Shown one piece after another: positions 11,127 to 22,237 of a stretch of DNA of 64,000 bases; position 1 is the stretch's first letter, and every line of letters starts with the position of its first letter. This DNA comes from Ornithodoros turicata (Eukaryota > Arthropoda > Arachnida > Ixodida > Argasidae). Under the pieces are notes generated by a model that was not told the origin of the DNA, ran no database searches, and saw nothing but the letters and a program-made list of their open reading frames with translations. The stretch spans positions 31,356,213 through 31,420,212 of the forward strand of contig NC_088202.1 of NCBI RefSeq assembly GCF_037126465.1, written 5' to 3'. A program made the translations under genes and the position numbers.

Positions 11127-12492
11127 TCGCGGTTCACGCGGCATTGGTAAGGGGAACTGGGCTTTACATCATTCCTATTCTGCACAGGATATCAACAACT
11201 TCATTAAATACACTCCGGTCCCTGTTTGCTCGAAGCCTTCGTCGATGCCTCGGAGTTCCAAGAATGGCTCAAACACGGCAAGTACTGGCTGAAGCTGGTG
11301 AGCTCCCGATTGAAGTTCTCCGTGAACGGGAAACGGCTCGGCACTACCTCCGTTTGCATGCTCACATTCCCCGCCACCCGCTACTCAGGAAAATTCGATA
11401 CCGCCCTGAAAGCGACTTCTATCGAATAGCGCAGAGGACACGCCAGACTCTCACTGGCTTCATAACTAAGGACACTATACCGCCGGAAGCCCCCTGGTCT
11501 CTACCAGTACCGCCCACTTTAGTACGCCTCCCAAACCTTCTGGAAAGAAGAGATCAGGACCCCCTCAAGTCCTCCGAGCCCATTTTCATGCTCTGGCAGA
11601 CGAGAAGTTTTCTACGCTTACGGCAGCATATACTGATGGCGCATCCCGAAACAACAAGTCCGCCTCAGCCTTCGTCATTCCATCCGAAGGCGTCGTGCAC
11701 GGAAGACGCCTTTCACATCCAATCTCCTCCACAGCTGCGGAACTCTATGCCATCCTTTTCTTCCTACAACACATCGCTGATTTTCCACCCCGGGAATGGG
11801 CAGTCTTTACAGACTCGAAATCTGCACTTCAAGCAATTGAAAATTCCGGCATACGAGGCCCATCCGCACCCCTAGTCACAGACGTGTTAATGGCTTACCA
11901 CACTATCTACGCCGCAGGCCACAGGCTAGTTCTCCAGTGGGTTCCAGCCCATTGTGGTGTCGTGGGGAACGAGCAGGCCGACAGCGCCGCAGAAGCAGCA
12001 CTCTCGTATCGGAAACGGACCCGTATTGTTCTGCTGAGAGGAGACCGCCGTTCAATTCTGCGAAGCCTAGTGACACCCCTGGCTTCCCGCCAACGGACAA
12101 CCGACATTCTTCCCCCCTCTATGTTGAACAGAGTTGATCCCACGCTCGCTTTCCGCATGCCACGAAACACCTCTCGTCAAGATGCTGCACTAATCCGCCA
12201 AATGCGACTCGATGTGTCCTTTACAGCTCAGTGGCGTTACCGCTTGAGACAAGTTGACTCTCCCACCTGCTGCCACTGTGGTGCTCTTGAGGATCTGGAG
12301 CACATTCTTCTTCATTGCCCTCACTACGAACCTTCCCGAACCACACTCTCCGAGTCTCTTCGTCAGCTGGACTCTCGCCCTTTCTCCCTGTCGAAATTGC
12401 TTGGTCCCTGGCCCAATCCAGCCCAGCAACGCTCTGCGCTCAAAGCTCTTCTGACATTTCTGGACACCATCGGACTTCGATCGTTATTGTGA
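11127..12492 (+). pseudogene. LINE RT thumb, RNase H and CCHC-like end
   Basis: The frame from the duplication continues through SLRRCLGVPRMAQTRQVL. A frameshift near 11.6 kb follows, and the RNase H domain runs in another frame. It begins AYTDGASRNNKSASAFVI (first catalytic Asp) at about 11627, then STAAELYAILFFLQHI (Glu), FTDSKSALQAIEN (Asp) and WVPAHCGVVGNEQADSAAE (His, Asp). The RNase H residues are therefore all present. The C-terminus has CCHCGALEDLEHILLHCPHY, the zinc-like motif at the end of many I-group LINE ORF2 proteins. The stop is at 12490-12492. Confidence 0.88.
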
Positions 12493-12639
12493 AGGGGCTC
12501 GTTATTTTATTCCCCCCATTCCATCCAGCAATGGGGTAGAGTATCGCCTGTGGCGATGAAACTCCCCACTCTCCAAGGTCGAAAATAAAGGTGTTGTTGT
12601 TTAGTTCGTATAACGTCACCATTATTGAGGGGAAGGACA

Positions 12640-14176
12640 CGACGTTCGACATTCCACCGCCAGGGGCGACGCGAATATGGAAAAGGTCCATTGTTTCATC
12701 CCATAGAGGGAAGCAATCTGAGCATTCTTCCAAATGTTTCGCAATTTCAGAGTTTGCAGCTTTATTTTTTACTTTTAATGAATGCTCTCTCAAACGATCA
12801 TTTAACGTTATCATAAGCAACGTTTTGTCTGGCCAATATAACAAACCACAAACTAAGGGGGTCTGGTAAACAACGTTTGAAGAACAGGGGACAAATTTAT
12901 TCCGGTGATTCTTGCAAAAAACTTCAGGTTTCGCGAAAGGCGTGAGGCGGTCAAGACGAAGATGTTCTTGAAAACGATGTTGATTTGAAACTTCTTCGCA
13001 ACGGCTAACAAGTTGTGAGACACTTTGTGAAAGAAAGGTAAAACCACCCGTTTGGGGACAGAGGGCTTAGTTTCAGGTGAACCAGGAGGCAAGGTATTTA
13101 ACAAAACATTTAAAGCACCAAGTAACATGTGATGGGGGTAACCAGCATCATTCAAACGGAGAAGCTTATTTTCCACAGAGGGAGTGATATGATGATTTTG
13201 AGTGAGTGAGATTTTTTTACGGCATTTGATAGGATACCTGTGATCAAACCCCGTTTTACAGTTTTAGAATGACAACTTGAAGCGGGCAAAATGGGTTTAG
13301 CTTGAGATTTGCCGTAAGACCAACAAAGAGCGGGTTGTAACAAGAGCCTGATATCAAGAAACTGAAGCACGCCAAGAGTCGGGAACTGGTAAATACAAGC
13401 TCTATAATCTCTACACAACTATATTTTTACACTGATCAATAACACTCTCATTGGTGGAAATGAAAACCAGATCATCTACAAACCTTTTTACAACGACATC
13501 ATTTGAAGATAGAGAGCATATAAAGGATAATACAGCGTTGTCAATTAGACTCAGGTAAATCTCAGAAAGAACAGGCGCGATGCTCGAGCTAATACAGATA
13601 CCAGTTTTTTGGGTGTACACATGCCCGTCAATACTTATGGCAGTTGATCTCAGATAAAGTTCTAGTAAGCGCAAAAATTCATTCACAGATATACCAACTT
13701 TCGATTGAAAGCGCACCAAGTTATATTCAAGAAATCTGCGTACTCTAATCAACAACACATTCTCTTGCAGTGAATAGTATAGATCCTTGATGTCTAAGGA
13801 AAAAGCAAAGCATTTCTTTCCATGAAACAATTGTAAATCCGAAATAAGTTGTTCAGAATTTTTCCGCAGAAGTTAAACCGCTAGGGACAAAAATAGAGGA
13901 AAATCCATTTTGCAAAAGGATTGAAACAATTTTTTGCCAGGTTTGATTCTCATTGGTTACGATTCTAAGCGGCATGTCCACCTTGTGATCCTTGAGCAAG
14001 AACTTTACAGCGAAAGTTCCACGAGAAGCAGAGCGTATAGAGTTACATAGGGCAGTCAGATCATTGTCAAGAAGAATAGAACAAATAGACTTCTTGATCT
14101 TGTCCAAAGCATGGTTATACGGTTTGTTTGAGACTGTTTGAGACATCTTGACCCTGTTTGGCCCGCACTGCTCCAC
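12640..14176 (-). pseudogene. Penelope-like element RT and GIY-YIG remnant
   Basis: Reading leftward from about 14176: FLLKDHKVDMPLRIVTNENQ (Penelope RT fingers), FAFSLDIKDLYYSL (first catalytic Asp), TQKTGICISSSIAPVLSEIY, then VVKRFVDDLVFIS (the DD motif). The thumb follows with GVLQFLDIRL..LCWSYGKSQAKP, then PFFHKVSHNLLAVAKKF. The end is YWPDKTLLMITLNDRLREH, where the second half of a GIY-YIG endonuclease (normally YIGQTGR...RL.EH) should be. Blocks fall in different frames with stops, and the GIY-YIG tyrosines and the zinc/linker are lost. Penelope-like elements retrotranspose with this RT plus a GIY-YIG nicking domain. Confidence 0.85.
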
Positions 14177-14304
14177 AGATGGTGCGCAATATCAGCTGGC
14201 TCTGTGTCCTGTATTTCTGGGAATGCTAAAAGTCCATGCCAAAGAGGAGAAGTAAGGAGAGGTATATATAAGAATGTAAGGAGCGGACTCGGCTGGAGAA
14301 TGAC

Positions 14305-14414
14305 GCATAATGTAAAACCCCGAGACTAGGGAACACGAAAGGACAGACACAAACAGACACACGTGTTTGTGTCTGTCCTTTCGTGTTCCCTAGTCTCGGG
14401 GTTTTACATTATGC
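14305..14414. repeat. Perfect 50-bp inverted repeat of the retroelement tail
   Basis: Arms 14305-14354 and 14365-14414 are exact reverse complements around the 10-bp centre agacacacgt. Each arm holds the gcataatg...ccccgagact...acacaaac tail also found at 7.3 and 10.4 kb. Homology extends rightward to about 14459. Confidence 0.92.
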
Positions 14415-14459
14415 ATCATCTTCACCAGCTCGCTCGCTTCTTAGCTGTTTTTTCATTGG

Positions 14460-15240
14460 AGAATGACGTCCAGATTCCTCGAATCATTCTTGACCGCGGC
14501 GCTCGCGTTCCCTCCGGTACGAGCTCCGCGAAATCTGCTGCACGGCAATGCGCTGTTCAAGTTCGAATACTCTACGAAGAAGAGTTCAAAATGGGTAGTT
14601 CCTTAATAAGCATGAACACGGTGTTTCCAATAATATTTTAATATTTTCTGGTCAGCTACAATACTCTTTTGTAGTTTCTGCTGCCTCATTTTCGTGTCAC
14701 AGGAGGAAGCTACCCCCAACGGAAGCAAAGGTTGCGCTCAAAAGCCACTTTTGAAGGTGTGGGAGGGAAGGGTATGTTTGAAGCTGTGTAATCGAAAGTC
14801 GCCGTAGCCCAGATGTGGTATTTTCGAAATCGCGCGCTATGTGGGTGTCGCACAAGCTGGGGCTGAGAAAGTTTTATCTGCCTCTCAAGCAAGAAGCCTT
14901 TGTGTATATGAGTGCAAGGAGGGGGCGGGAAGCTCTGCTGAAGGGACATGGCAGGGGGAGGGGGGGGGGCGAAGGTTCCGTGGATATTATCATGAATGAG
15001 TACCAGTTAGTGAGCATGTAATAGCGACTTCTTAGTGGCACTTAATTTCTTCTTGTCCTGCATGCCAATCGCTATACCACAGTTTCAGTAGCTGAGAAGA
15101 AAGTCGAGGTACGGTCTGCAGTGTGTGTTGAACAACAATGACTTCTACGTTACACACTATCGCTTTGATTTTCAGTTCCATGCTTGACACTGCCAAGTTA
15201 TTTGGGCACAAGCATGCCGCTCGAAACGTTAAACCAGTTT
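14460..15240. other. Intron sequence without recognised genes
   Basis: Contains a G-run at about 14953-14970. No gene or clear repeat ends. Confidence 0.45.
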
Positions 15241-15672
15241 TTTTTTTCAGAACAAAAATCCGTTCGATAGATCGCCCGCAAAAAATTAGTGAAGGAACGC
15301 CATTTTTTTCTTTATGTTGTTCATTGCGCATCTTCGCAGACGCGTATTTCCTTCATGCCCAAGGTGAGAGGGGAAAGGAGCACAGTGCCGCCTCATGCGT
15401 CGAAGATGAGCTTTAACTTGCGGAAACAAAACAAAAACAAATGTATCGGGTGACTCTATCGAAACTGACCTTATCTTGGGTTGCATTTTCTGTTTCCTTC
15501 TAATATTTTTCCAGGACGCGAGAGGCGATAGTGTGCTCTTTCTCCCTCTCACATTGGGGGTGAAGGACAGACGCGTCTTCTAAGAAGCGCAATAACAAAA
15601 TAAAGAAGAAAATGGCGTTCCCTCACGAATTTTTTGCGGGCGATCCCTCGAACGGATTTTTGTTCTGAAAAC
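15241..15672. repeat. Foldback repeat, arms about 150 bp
   Basis: Left arm about 15257-15390 and right arm about 15535-15670 are imperfect reverse complements. For example, cagaacaaaaatccgttcga at the left matches its complement at the right end, followed in both by the cgcccgcaaaaaatt block. The spacer has no gene. Confidence 0.75.
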
Positions 15673-15679
15673 GGCTACG

Positions 15680-15853
15680 ATATCAGGTGACCGAAAGGAA
15701 CAGATGTTCTCATTGGGACAACTTTGTAGCTTTAAGAATTAAAAAGTTAATTAAGACATTGCCTTTGGACTTTGCTAATGCCCTCCTAGGGAGTGCCCTT
15801 CAGCATATGCTATATTGCATATGTTCACATTTAGCTGGGACACCCTGTAGATA
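15680..15853. mobile_element. Terminal part of a repeat ending TTAGCTGGGACACCC
   Basis: The complement begins GGGTGTCCCAGCTAA, a terminus style common among arthropod Tc1/mariner-like nonautonomous elements. The mate end is not visible, so this is a partial copy. Family assignment is inference. Confidence 0.4.
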
Positions 15854-17749
15854 TAGGTGTCACAACCCCCACGGGACACAAAGATGAAAATCCTGGGGAT
15901 CCCTTCCTTAAACACTGAAGATATATGTATGCTGAATCCTGTACAAAGTGCGTTCTGGCACACTGTTATTCAATTCGTGTGTGGTGACATGCGAAATGTA
16001 ACTCTACCCTAGTGGACACTACAATTACGACAAAAAACCCAGTATCCCTCAAGCGTTCTGCTGTCTGCAACTAAGCGTCTTGTAGTTTGCAGAAACGAAG
16101 ACGAGACAAGACGAGACGATGTTCCCGTGCACCAGATGGAATGCAAGTGTGAATTAAAGAGCTCGATGACCTCGTTTCTCTACGTTGCGGGTTGCGCGTG
16201 AAGTAATAATAATCAATGCCCACCATTCATCAATGTAGATCTCACAGTCATGCTTTGCGGGTGATGCAACTTATAGCCGTACCATCCTGTACGATGTAGG
16301 TCAACACCTTTGTGCTCCTTCGGGTGTCATTTTTTATCTCAAACAAGACAAATGTACTTCAGCGATTCTCGCCACTACTTAACTGCTAGCGCACTACGTT
16401 GATGGAGACATTCAAGCATTCATGTCAACGCGAAGCCCCCTCTACCACGGCAGCTTCTCCACATTGTAATAATAATATTTTCTCGCTTTGCACTAACACA
16501 AACTGTATGCGAGAAAAAAAAAATCACAGGGATCGTTCCTTCATACACGACAATCGTGTTTATCAATCGTATTTTTCCTGCTCGCACCGATCTCTCTAGT
16601 ACATCTGAAATAACGCTTTACAAGAAAGCCATTTCGGAGAAGTAAGTACCTGACAGAATGCGTCCCTCCGCGCCGCCGCCGCAAACGAGTCGAGGAATTC
16701 AAGATCATGCTTTCTCAACGGCGGCGCGGCAGGGACCGGTCTCCTTACTTCTTCTCCATGATCCATGCTTAGGAGCGTGAGGCCTGACGCGACGGTGTTA
16801 GTCTCTGGTTGTACAAAGCTGTCCGGTACAGTAATTTCCCCAGGAATTGACGTCTGTGTGTGTGGGTATGGAGTGTGGTAGCCAAAATGTGCTGGGCAAT
16901 CGCAGATATTCCAGGGTGGTGTTGCTAAAAAAAAGACGAAAAAGACAGGGAGGCTGTAGTTAAATTCTGGATTCCGGCACTATCCCAGAAGTGACATTTC
17001 GTGACATAACATGACTCCCCACGGCTTGCGGAAACCCGCCCACTCACCGGACGCGAAAGAGCGCTTCGTGATCGGACCAGAAAAGGAAACTCCGCGTAAT
17101 CCGAGCATCCGACGTCTGCTCTTGCCATGCATTACATCAAATTGCACAGAAGATAATCCACCAATTCGCTCCGGATTTCGCCGAACGAGCAGTAAAACGG
17201 AGCTATCGGTTCGGAATCGATCGGGACGGATGCTACTACGGAGTTTTCGGGAACCGGCGCAGTGTAACAACCGGTCGATCCGTCGGTCTGTGCGCGGCAC
17301 AGTGGCAAGGAACCGACCGGACACTCGCCAAAAAGTTTTCTTGGACCGAAGGGGAACAACAGCCTCGATACATATGGCGCCATTTCTCGTGAGGAATAGA
17401 AAAATATTTTTCCGATGCACTGTAAACAATATTTCACAGAACAATAATAAGCGTACTCCCACAAGTAATTTCGACCGATAAGATGTTGTACAATCTACGA
17501 AATGCAATTGAACAGTTCTAAGCCACCACAGCATCCCAACATGGAATTTTCTGTTGTGAGTTTGACCTTTAGCCTGCCTAAAGATGAACCAGGAATATCA
17601 ACACACCGCGAGGTTTCAGAAGGAACGGAACTTTGTGAGGAACGATTACGCCATCCGAGGAACACTTTGCTGCCGCCAAGTGGTATCCATCACGGCGGCG
17701 GCGCCATGTTTCAGCATCGTTTGGGAATCCCAGAAAGGGAACGATCGGT
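15854..17749. other. Intron sequence with one short hairpin
   Basis: The only structure seen is the hairpin at 16637-16760. A plus-strand open frame at 17011-17481 shows no family motifs and is not called. Confidence 0.45.
16637..16760. repeat. GC-rich hairpin
   Basis: Left arm ggagaagtaag..gcgtccctccgcgccgccg and right arm cggcggcgcggcaggg..cttacttcttctcc are imperfect reverse complements around about 35 bp. Confidence 0.65.
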
Positions 17750-18554
17750 GGGTGATTTCACGTCGGGGCAGACAGGTTGGTCCGGGTCACACCTTCGACT
17801 TGTCCAGAAAAAATATATATTGTAGCCCAATGTCTGTGTAGAAATCACGCAAAAATTAAGTCCGTATGTTGTTTGGTTACGATTTTAAAAATATCTAAAG
17901 CTGACAATGTGCGCTCCCCGTTTTTGCGTCGCGGCGTTTTTTGCCTTGTTCAAAGCGTCGTAGCTCCGGACTTTTTTAAGGTATCCGACAGAATCTCCGT
18001 CGTGGAATGCACAGCGCCCGGTACTCTACGCCTACGAACTTTGGCGGCTCCGGATGCCACCGTTAATTTAAAAAAAAATCGCAAACTTTGCAAAAAGTAC
18101 AACACTTGTTTGAATTCGTCGCTCTATTTTTTAGGCAGATTTACGAATTGAGCAATGAAATTTACATCATCGTACTCGGCAAGGCAAGCTCTTTCGATTG
18201 GTGCAGGTCTCACTTTTCTGGGTTAGACAGTTCTTGTCGTACAGGCGCTGTTGTAGAAGACACTCACTGAAAATTCAACAAGTTTAGACCCTCGGTTCTC
18301 AAAAACACCAGCTTTAATTTCGACGAAATTTCTTTCAGTGCTAGACAAATGTGTCGTCATTAACTGCCAATAACCAAATTTTGTCTCAAAAGACCGGCCG
18401 AAGAAGCGCGCTCGTTTACACTGACGTCCCTTCGCGGCGCCTTGCAGCCTAGTCCTTCAAGCCGAATGAAAGGATTAGAAGTTCGCTTCCTGTTCGGATA
18501 CCTCATTTTGTTGCTTCCACGATGGCTGAGATAAAGGAGGGGTCCTAACATGAG
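17750..18554 (+). repeat. Long terminal inverted repeat, left arm
   Basis: Reverse complement of 21373-22178. It carries short open frames on both arms because the arms are so similar, but these are not genes. Confidence 0.9.
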
Positions 18555-18754
18555 CAAGAGGCTAAGGGGTTACCTTCATGGGGAGCGGAAGTCTATACTC
18601 TTTGGTGGTGTTTGCCTTATAATTGCTTTGCTGCGCCGTCGGTGTCCAAGGTGACAATAAATTTGTGACGTGCTCACGAGTGGACTTGCCATATATACAC
18701 TTGGAGCTTCTGCACAAGTAGCTTCTCTCTGGTAGACCCGTCTCCACCTTCGCA

Positions 18755-20763
18755 ATGTATCGAGCATATAGCTCTGACCGGACGTTCTGTGCGGACTACG
18801 GAGCTAGACACAAGAAGAAGATTCGTCTGGACCAGAGACGACGGAAAGCTGTGGTGGACTTGGATTTGGCATCCCTAAAGCTGATTTTGACAGTCAATCA
18901 AGCGTCACAGGCAAGCGATGAGGACTACCTCTGTCATCATTGCTTCGGGCATTTCCAAGAAAAGATCACGGCCGGAAAAGAAAGCAAGAGTGCCTCTTCG
19001 CCATCTGACTTTGAGTTTGTTTCAAGGGATGACATCATCGACAGTGTAAATGAGAGCCTGTCTGTGGCAAACGTTGACGTTACGCCGTTAAAACCGCCCG
19101 ATGCAAATAAAAGGCGCTTGCGCGGAGCGTACACCAGACGGGAGAAGCGTGAACTCCAACGAGAGATGTCAAAAAAAGTCAGTGCAGCCTATGAAAGTGA
19201 GGCGTCGGGTGACGAGGCTGATACCTGTCAAGTTTGTACGGAATGGGCAAGCAACTTTCGCGAGGCGCTTTCAGCTTGCGATACCTATCGAGAGCGTTGC
19301 CGCCTTTTCACTTTACTCCCAAGCTCAATGTGTACTCGAGATATCAGAAGGGTCGTACCAGAAGCTACTAAGCACCTGATTTTGAAGGCCCGCAAGATAA
19401 AAAGCAGAAGAGGTGTATGGGCTAAACCAGACAGATACGAAGGAAGAAAACTGAAGCACGAAGATGGTGGCCGCTGCAAGCAAGTACTACACGGATGATG
19501 ACCTGCAATGCACTCTACAGAGCCCCAATCGAAAGGATGTGGTTACCGCAACTGTTGACGACGAGAAAGTCAAAGTGGCTAAGCGATACATGACGCGCTC
19601 CATTAGGGAAACTTATCGCATATTCAAAGAGCAGCACCCAACCTCTAAAACTGGACTCACAAAATTTTATTCCTTGCGCCCAAAATGGGTAAAAATACAG
19701 CCCCAGCATGAAGTGTGTGTATACTGCGCAAATTTTCACTTGTGCATTTCTGCAGTACGGAGCAGCTGTCAGGGAATAGTTGACGCTGACATGGTGAAGT
19801 GCTTTTACCTCTGCAACGATCCCACAGAACAGTGCTACTTGCAGCAGTGCAAAAATTGCCCACGTGAGGAAGGAATAACTCTGGAAAAGCTTAGAATTAA
19901 TGAAGACGAGGATATCCGAGTGGCGACGTGGGAGGGTGGACAGCTGGTGAAAAAGGAATTGCACGCTACATAATTTCTCAACGAAAGTGCGAAAGTGGAC
20001 CGCGGCCAATATCACTCACGGTTACATCAGGGGCATTCAGAGCACACTCATTCACGATTGCAAAACATCTGTCCCCGACGCGACGTACATCCTGCATTAC
20101 GACTTCGCCGAAAACTGGACTGTCGTTCTGCCAGATGAGGTCCAGTCCTACCACTGGAGCAAGCAACAGCTATCTATTTTCACGTGTGTTGTGAAAACAC
20201 AGCATCAGACAGAAAGCTTTGCTGCGGTAAGCCAAGACCTCTCTCACGACTCTGCGCACGCTTTGTTCGCAAGGAAAGCTGTAGAGGACTGGCTGGACGA
20301 AAATCTGCCAATTGCTAAAAATGTCGTGTACATTTCGGATGGTGCAGCAAGTCATTTTAAGAACCGCTTTATGTTGTCTGAGCTAGGGAAGACGGATTTT
20401 CATGAAGCGAGATGGATGTTTACAGCCACCGGTCACGGAAAAAGTGCATGTGATGGCGTAGGCGGGATTGTCAAGCATTACGCAACACTTCACAATTTGA
20501 GGTGTCCTGCACGGGAAGCGATCTTGACGCCACGTGACCTAATCCACTCTCTCTCATCCAAGTTAAAGGGGGTGCACTTACTGCATTTGCCCTCTGAACT
20601 CATTTCAGAATTTCGCACAGCCAAGAAGGAAGAATGGGCGTCTGTGAAAAGTTTTCCTGGGATACAATCATCGCACGTATGGCTGAGCAAAACCAACAAC
20701 GGGACACGTGAACTGTACATTGCCAGGACAGGAAAGATCAAGCTTAAGAACGTGTCTCTGTAA
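18755..20763 (+). pseudogene. Transposase-like protein, DFAEN/SDGAA family, two frameshifts
   Basis: Three frames follow one another. 18755-19476: a Lys/Arg-rich N-terminus with DYLCHHCFGHFQEK (possible zinc-binding Cys). About 19476-19970: SKYYTDDDLQCTLQSPNRKD, TKFYSLRPKWVKI, VCVYCANFHLC and a CYLQQCKNCP Cys cluster. 19987-20763: HYDFAENWTVVLPDEVQSYH, VVYISDGAASHFKNRF, FTATGHGKSACDGVGGIVKH and a C-terminal domain ending TAA at 20761. Motif order and spacing match a widespread but uncharacterised family in invertebrate genomes with an RNase H-like DDE/D look: Asp in DFAEN and Asp in SDGAA. Two single-base frame changes (near 19476 and 19975) break it. The context inside long inverted repeats supports a transposase role, which is inference. 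Confidence 0.65.
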
Positions 20764-20792
20764 CCCCGTGGAACATATCGACTGCAAGTAAT

Positions 20793-20945
20793 CCCAAGCA
20801 GCAAAATGCACTGAAAGTCGAGTGCAATAGGGGTGGACGGGTAGGTGAAAGGCCTTGAACAGATTCGTGAAACTACAGAACACCGATAAGACACATACTG
20901 TCCACCCCTACTGCACTCCACTTTCAGTACATTGTGCTGCTTGGG
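20793..20945. mobile_element. 153-bp MITE with CCCAAGCAGCA ends
   Basis: Nearly all inverted repeat: left cccaagcagcaaaatg and right cattgtgctgcttggg, with arms of about 46 bp. Possible 3-bp target duplication aat on each side. It is nested in the DNA transposon, just after its gene. The same end motif recurs at 32686, 32936 and 33957-33967. Confidence 0.8.
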
Positions 20946-21372
20946 AATGTTACTCGGAATAAACTGGTTGATATCAGTAAAGGCTATTTTTATTCACAAG
21001 TCACAAGTCTCCAGAATTACAGCTAGCACTACCCACAGTTATCAATCGACTTTGCGAGAATAAAAGAAGCTTTCTTTTTTTTTGTGTGTGTGTGTTCTTG
21101 TTTGTTCTTTCCAATCAAGATTAGCGGAATTCGTGAGAATTGCGTAAGGCTCACCGTAACTCCATCAATATTGTTTAACTCTGAGACATTTTGAATAGAT
21201 GGCACAAAACGTAAACAGGGCATACTAATTCAACTAAAAAAATTGGTACCGTCCTTGACAAGCCCAGATGGGAGTCGTGGTGTGTGGGCTAAAGCCACTG
21301 TGGCAACAATAAAGCAAAGGCTGGGAGTATCGTACTCTCGCCACCCACAACTCTAATACAGTGTTCTTATAT

Positions 21373-22178
21373 TCATGTTAGGACCCCTCCTTTATCTCAG
21401 CCCTCGTGGAAGTAATAAAATGAGGTATCCGAACAGGAAGCGAACTTGTAATCCTTTCATTCGGCTTGAAAGACTAGGCTGCAAGGCACCGCGAATGGAC
21501 GTCAGTGTAAACGAGCGCGCTTCTTCGGTCGGTCTTTTGAGACAAAATTTGATTATTGGCGGTTAATGATGACACATTTGTCTAGCACTGAAAGAAATTT
21601 GGTCGAAATTAAAGCTGGTGTTTTTGGGAACCGAGGGTCTAAACTTGTTGAATTTTCAGTGAGTGTCTTCAACAACAGCGCCTGTACGAGAAGAGCTATT
21701 TAATCCACAAAAGTGAGGCCTGCACCAATCGAAAGAGCTTGCCTTGCCGAGTACGATGATGTAAATTTCATTGCTCAATTCGTAAATCTGCCTAAGAAAT
21801 AGAGCGACGAATTCAAACAAGTATTGCACTTTTTGCAAACTTTGCGATTTTTTTTTAAATTAACGGTGGCATCCGGAGCCGCCAAAGTTCGTAGGCGTAC
21901 AGTACCGGGTGCTGTGCATTCCGCGACGGAGATTCTGTCGGATACCTTAAAAAACTCCGGAGCTACGACGCTTTGAACAAGGCAAAAAACGCCGCGACGC
22001 AAAAACGGGGAGCGCACATTGTCAGCTTTAGCGATTTTTAAAATCGTAACCAAACAACATACGGACTTAATTTTTGCGTGATTTTTCTACACAGACATTG
22101 GGCTACAATATATATTTTTTCTGGACAAGTCGAAGGTGTGACCCGGACCAACCTGTCTGCCCCGACGTGAAATCACCC
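21373..22178 (-). repeat. Long terminal inverted repeat, right arm
   Basis: Reverse complement of 17750-18554, differing by scattered substitutions only. Confidence 0.9.
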
Positions 22179-22237
22179 CGGGTGCGAACCGATCGTGACC
22201 TCGAAGCGGCCAGGAAGATCGCCGCGCGGGAAGGATA

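Larger units (their letters stand above)
7890..12601 (+). mobile_element. LINE with RNase H (I-group), 5'-truncated and interrupted
   Basis: The EN C-terminus starts near 7893 and the 3' UTR ends aataaaggtgttgttgt at about 12601. The element is interrupted at 9750 by about 1.1 kb of foreign sequence flanked by a 271-bp duplication. Without the insert and one repeat it would be about 3.3 kb. EN, RT, RNase H and a terminal CCHC-like motif appear in the order known for I-group LINEs. The 5' end, including most of EN, is missing. Confidence 0.88.
17750..22178 (+). mobile_element. 4.4-kb DNA transposon with about 805-bp inverted repeats
   Basis: The ends are GGGTGATTTCACGTC and its complement. 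The arms 17750-18554 and 21373-22178 are near-perfect reverse complements over their full length. Between them lies a transposase-like gene (18755-20763) and a small nested MITE (20793-20945). No clean target duplication is evident; flanks gatcggt and accgatc hint the true ends may lie slightly farther out. The transposon superfamily is not identified. Confidence 0.85.

Noticed and set aside
14305..14414. Palindrome as a rho-independent terminator or CRISPR-like repeat
   Set aside because: Eukaryotic context; the arms are retroelement tails found elsewhere in direct orientation.
17011..17481. 156-codon plus-strand open frame
   Set aside because: No family motifs, an overlapping minus-strand frame of similar length, and no splice support.
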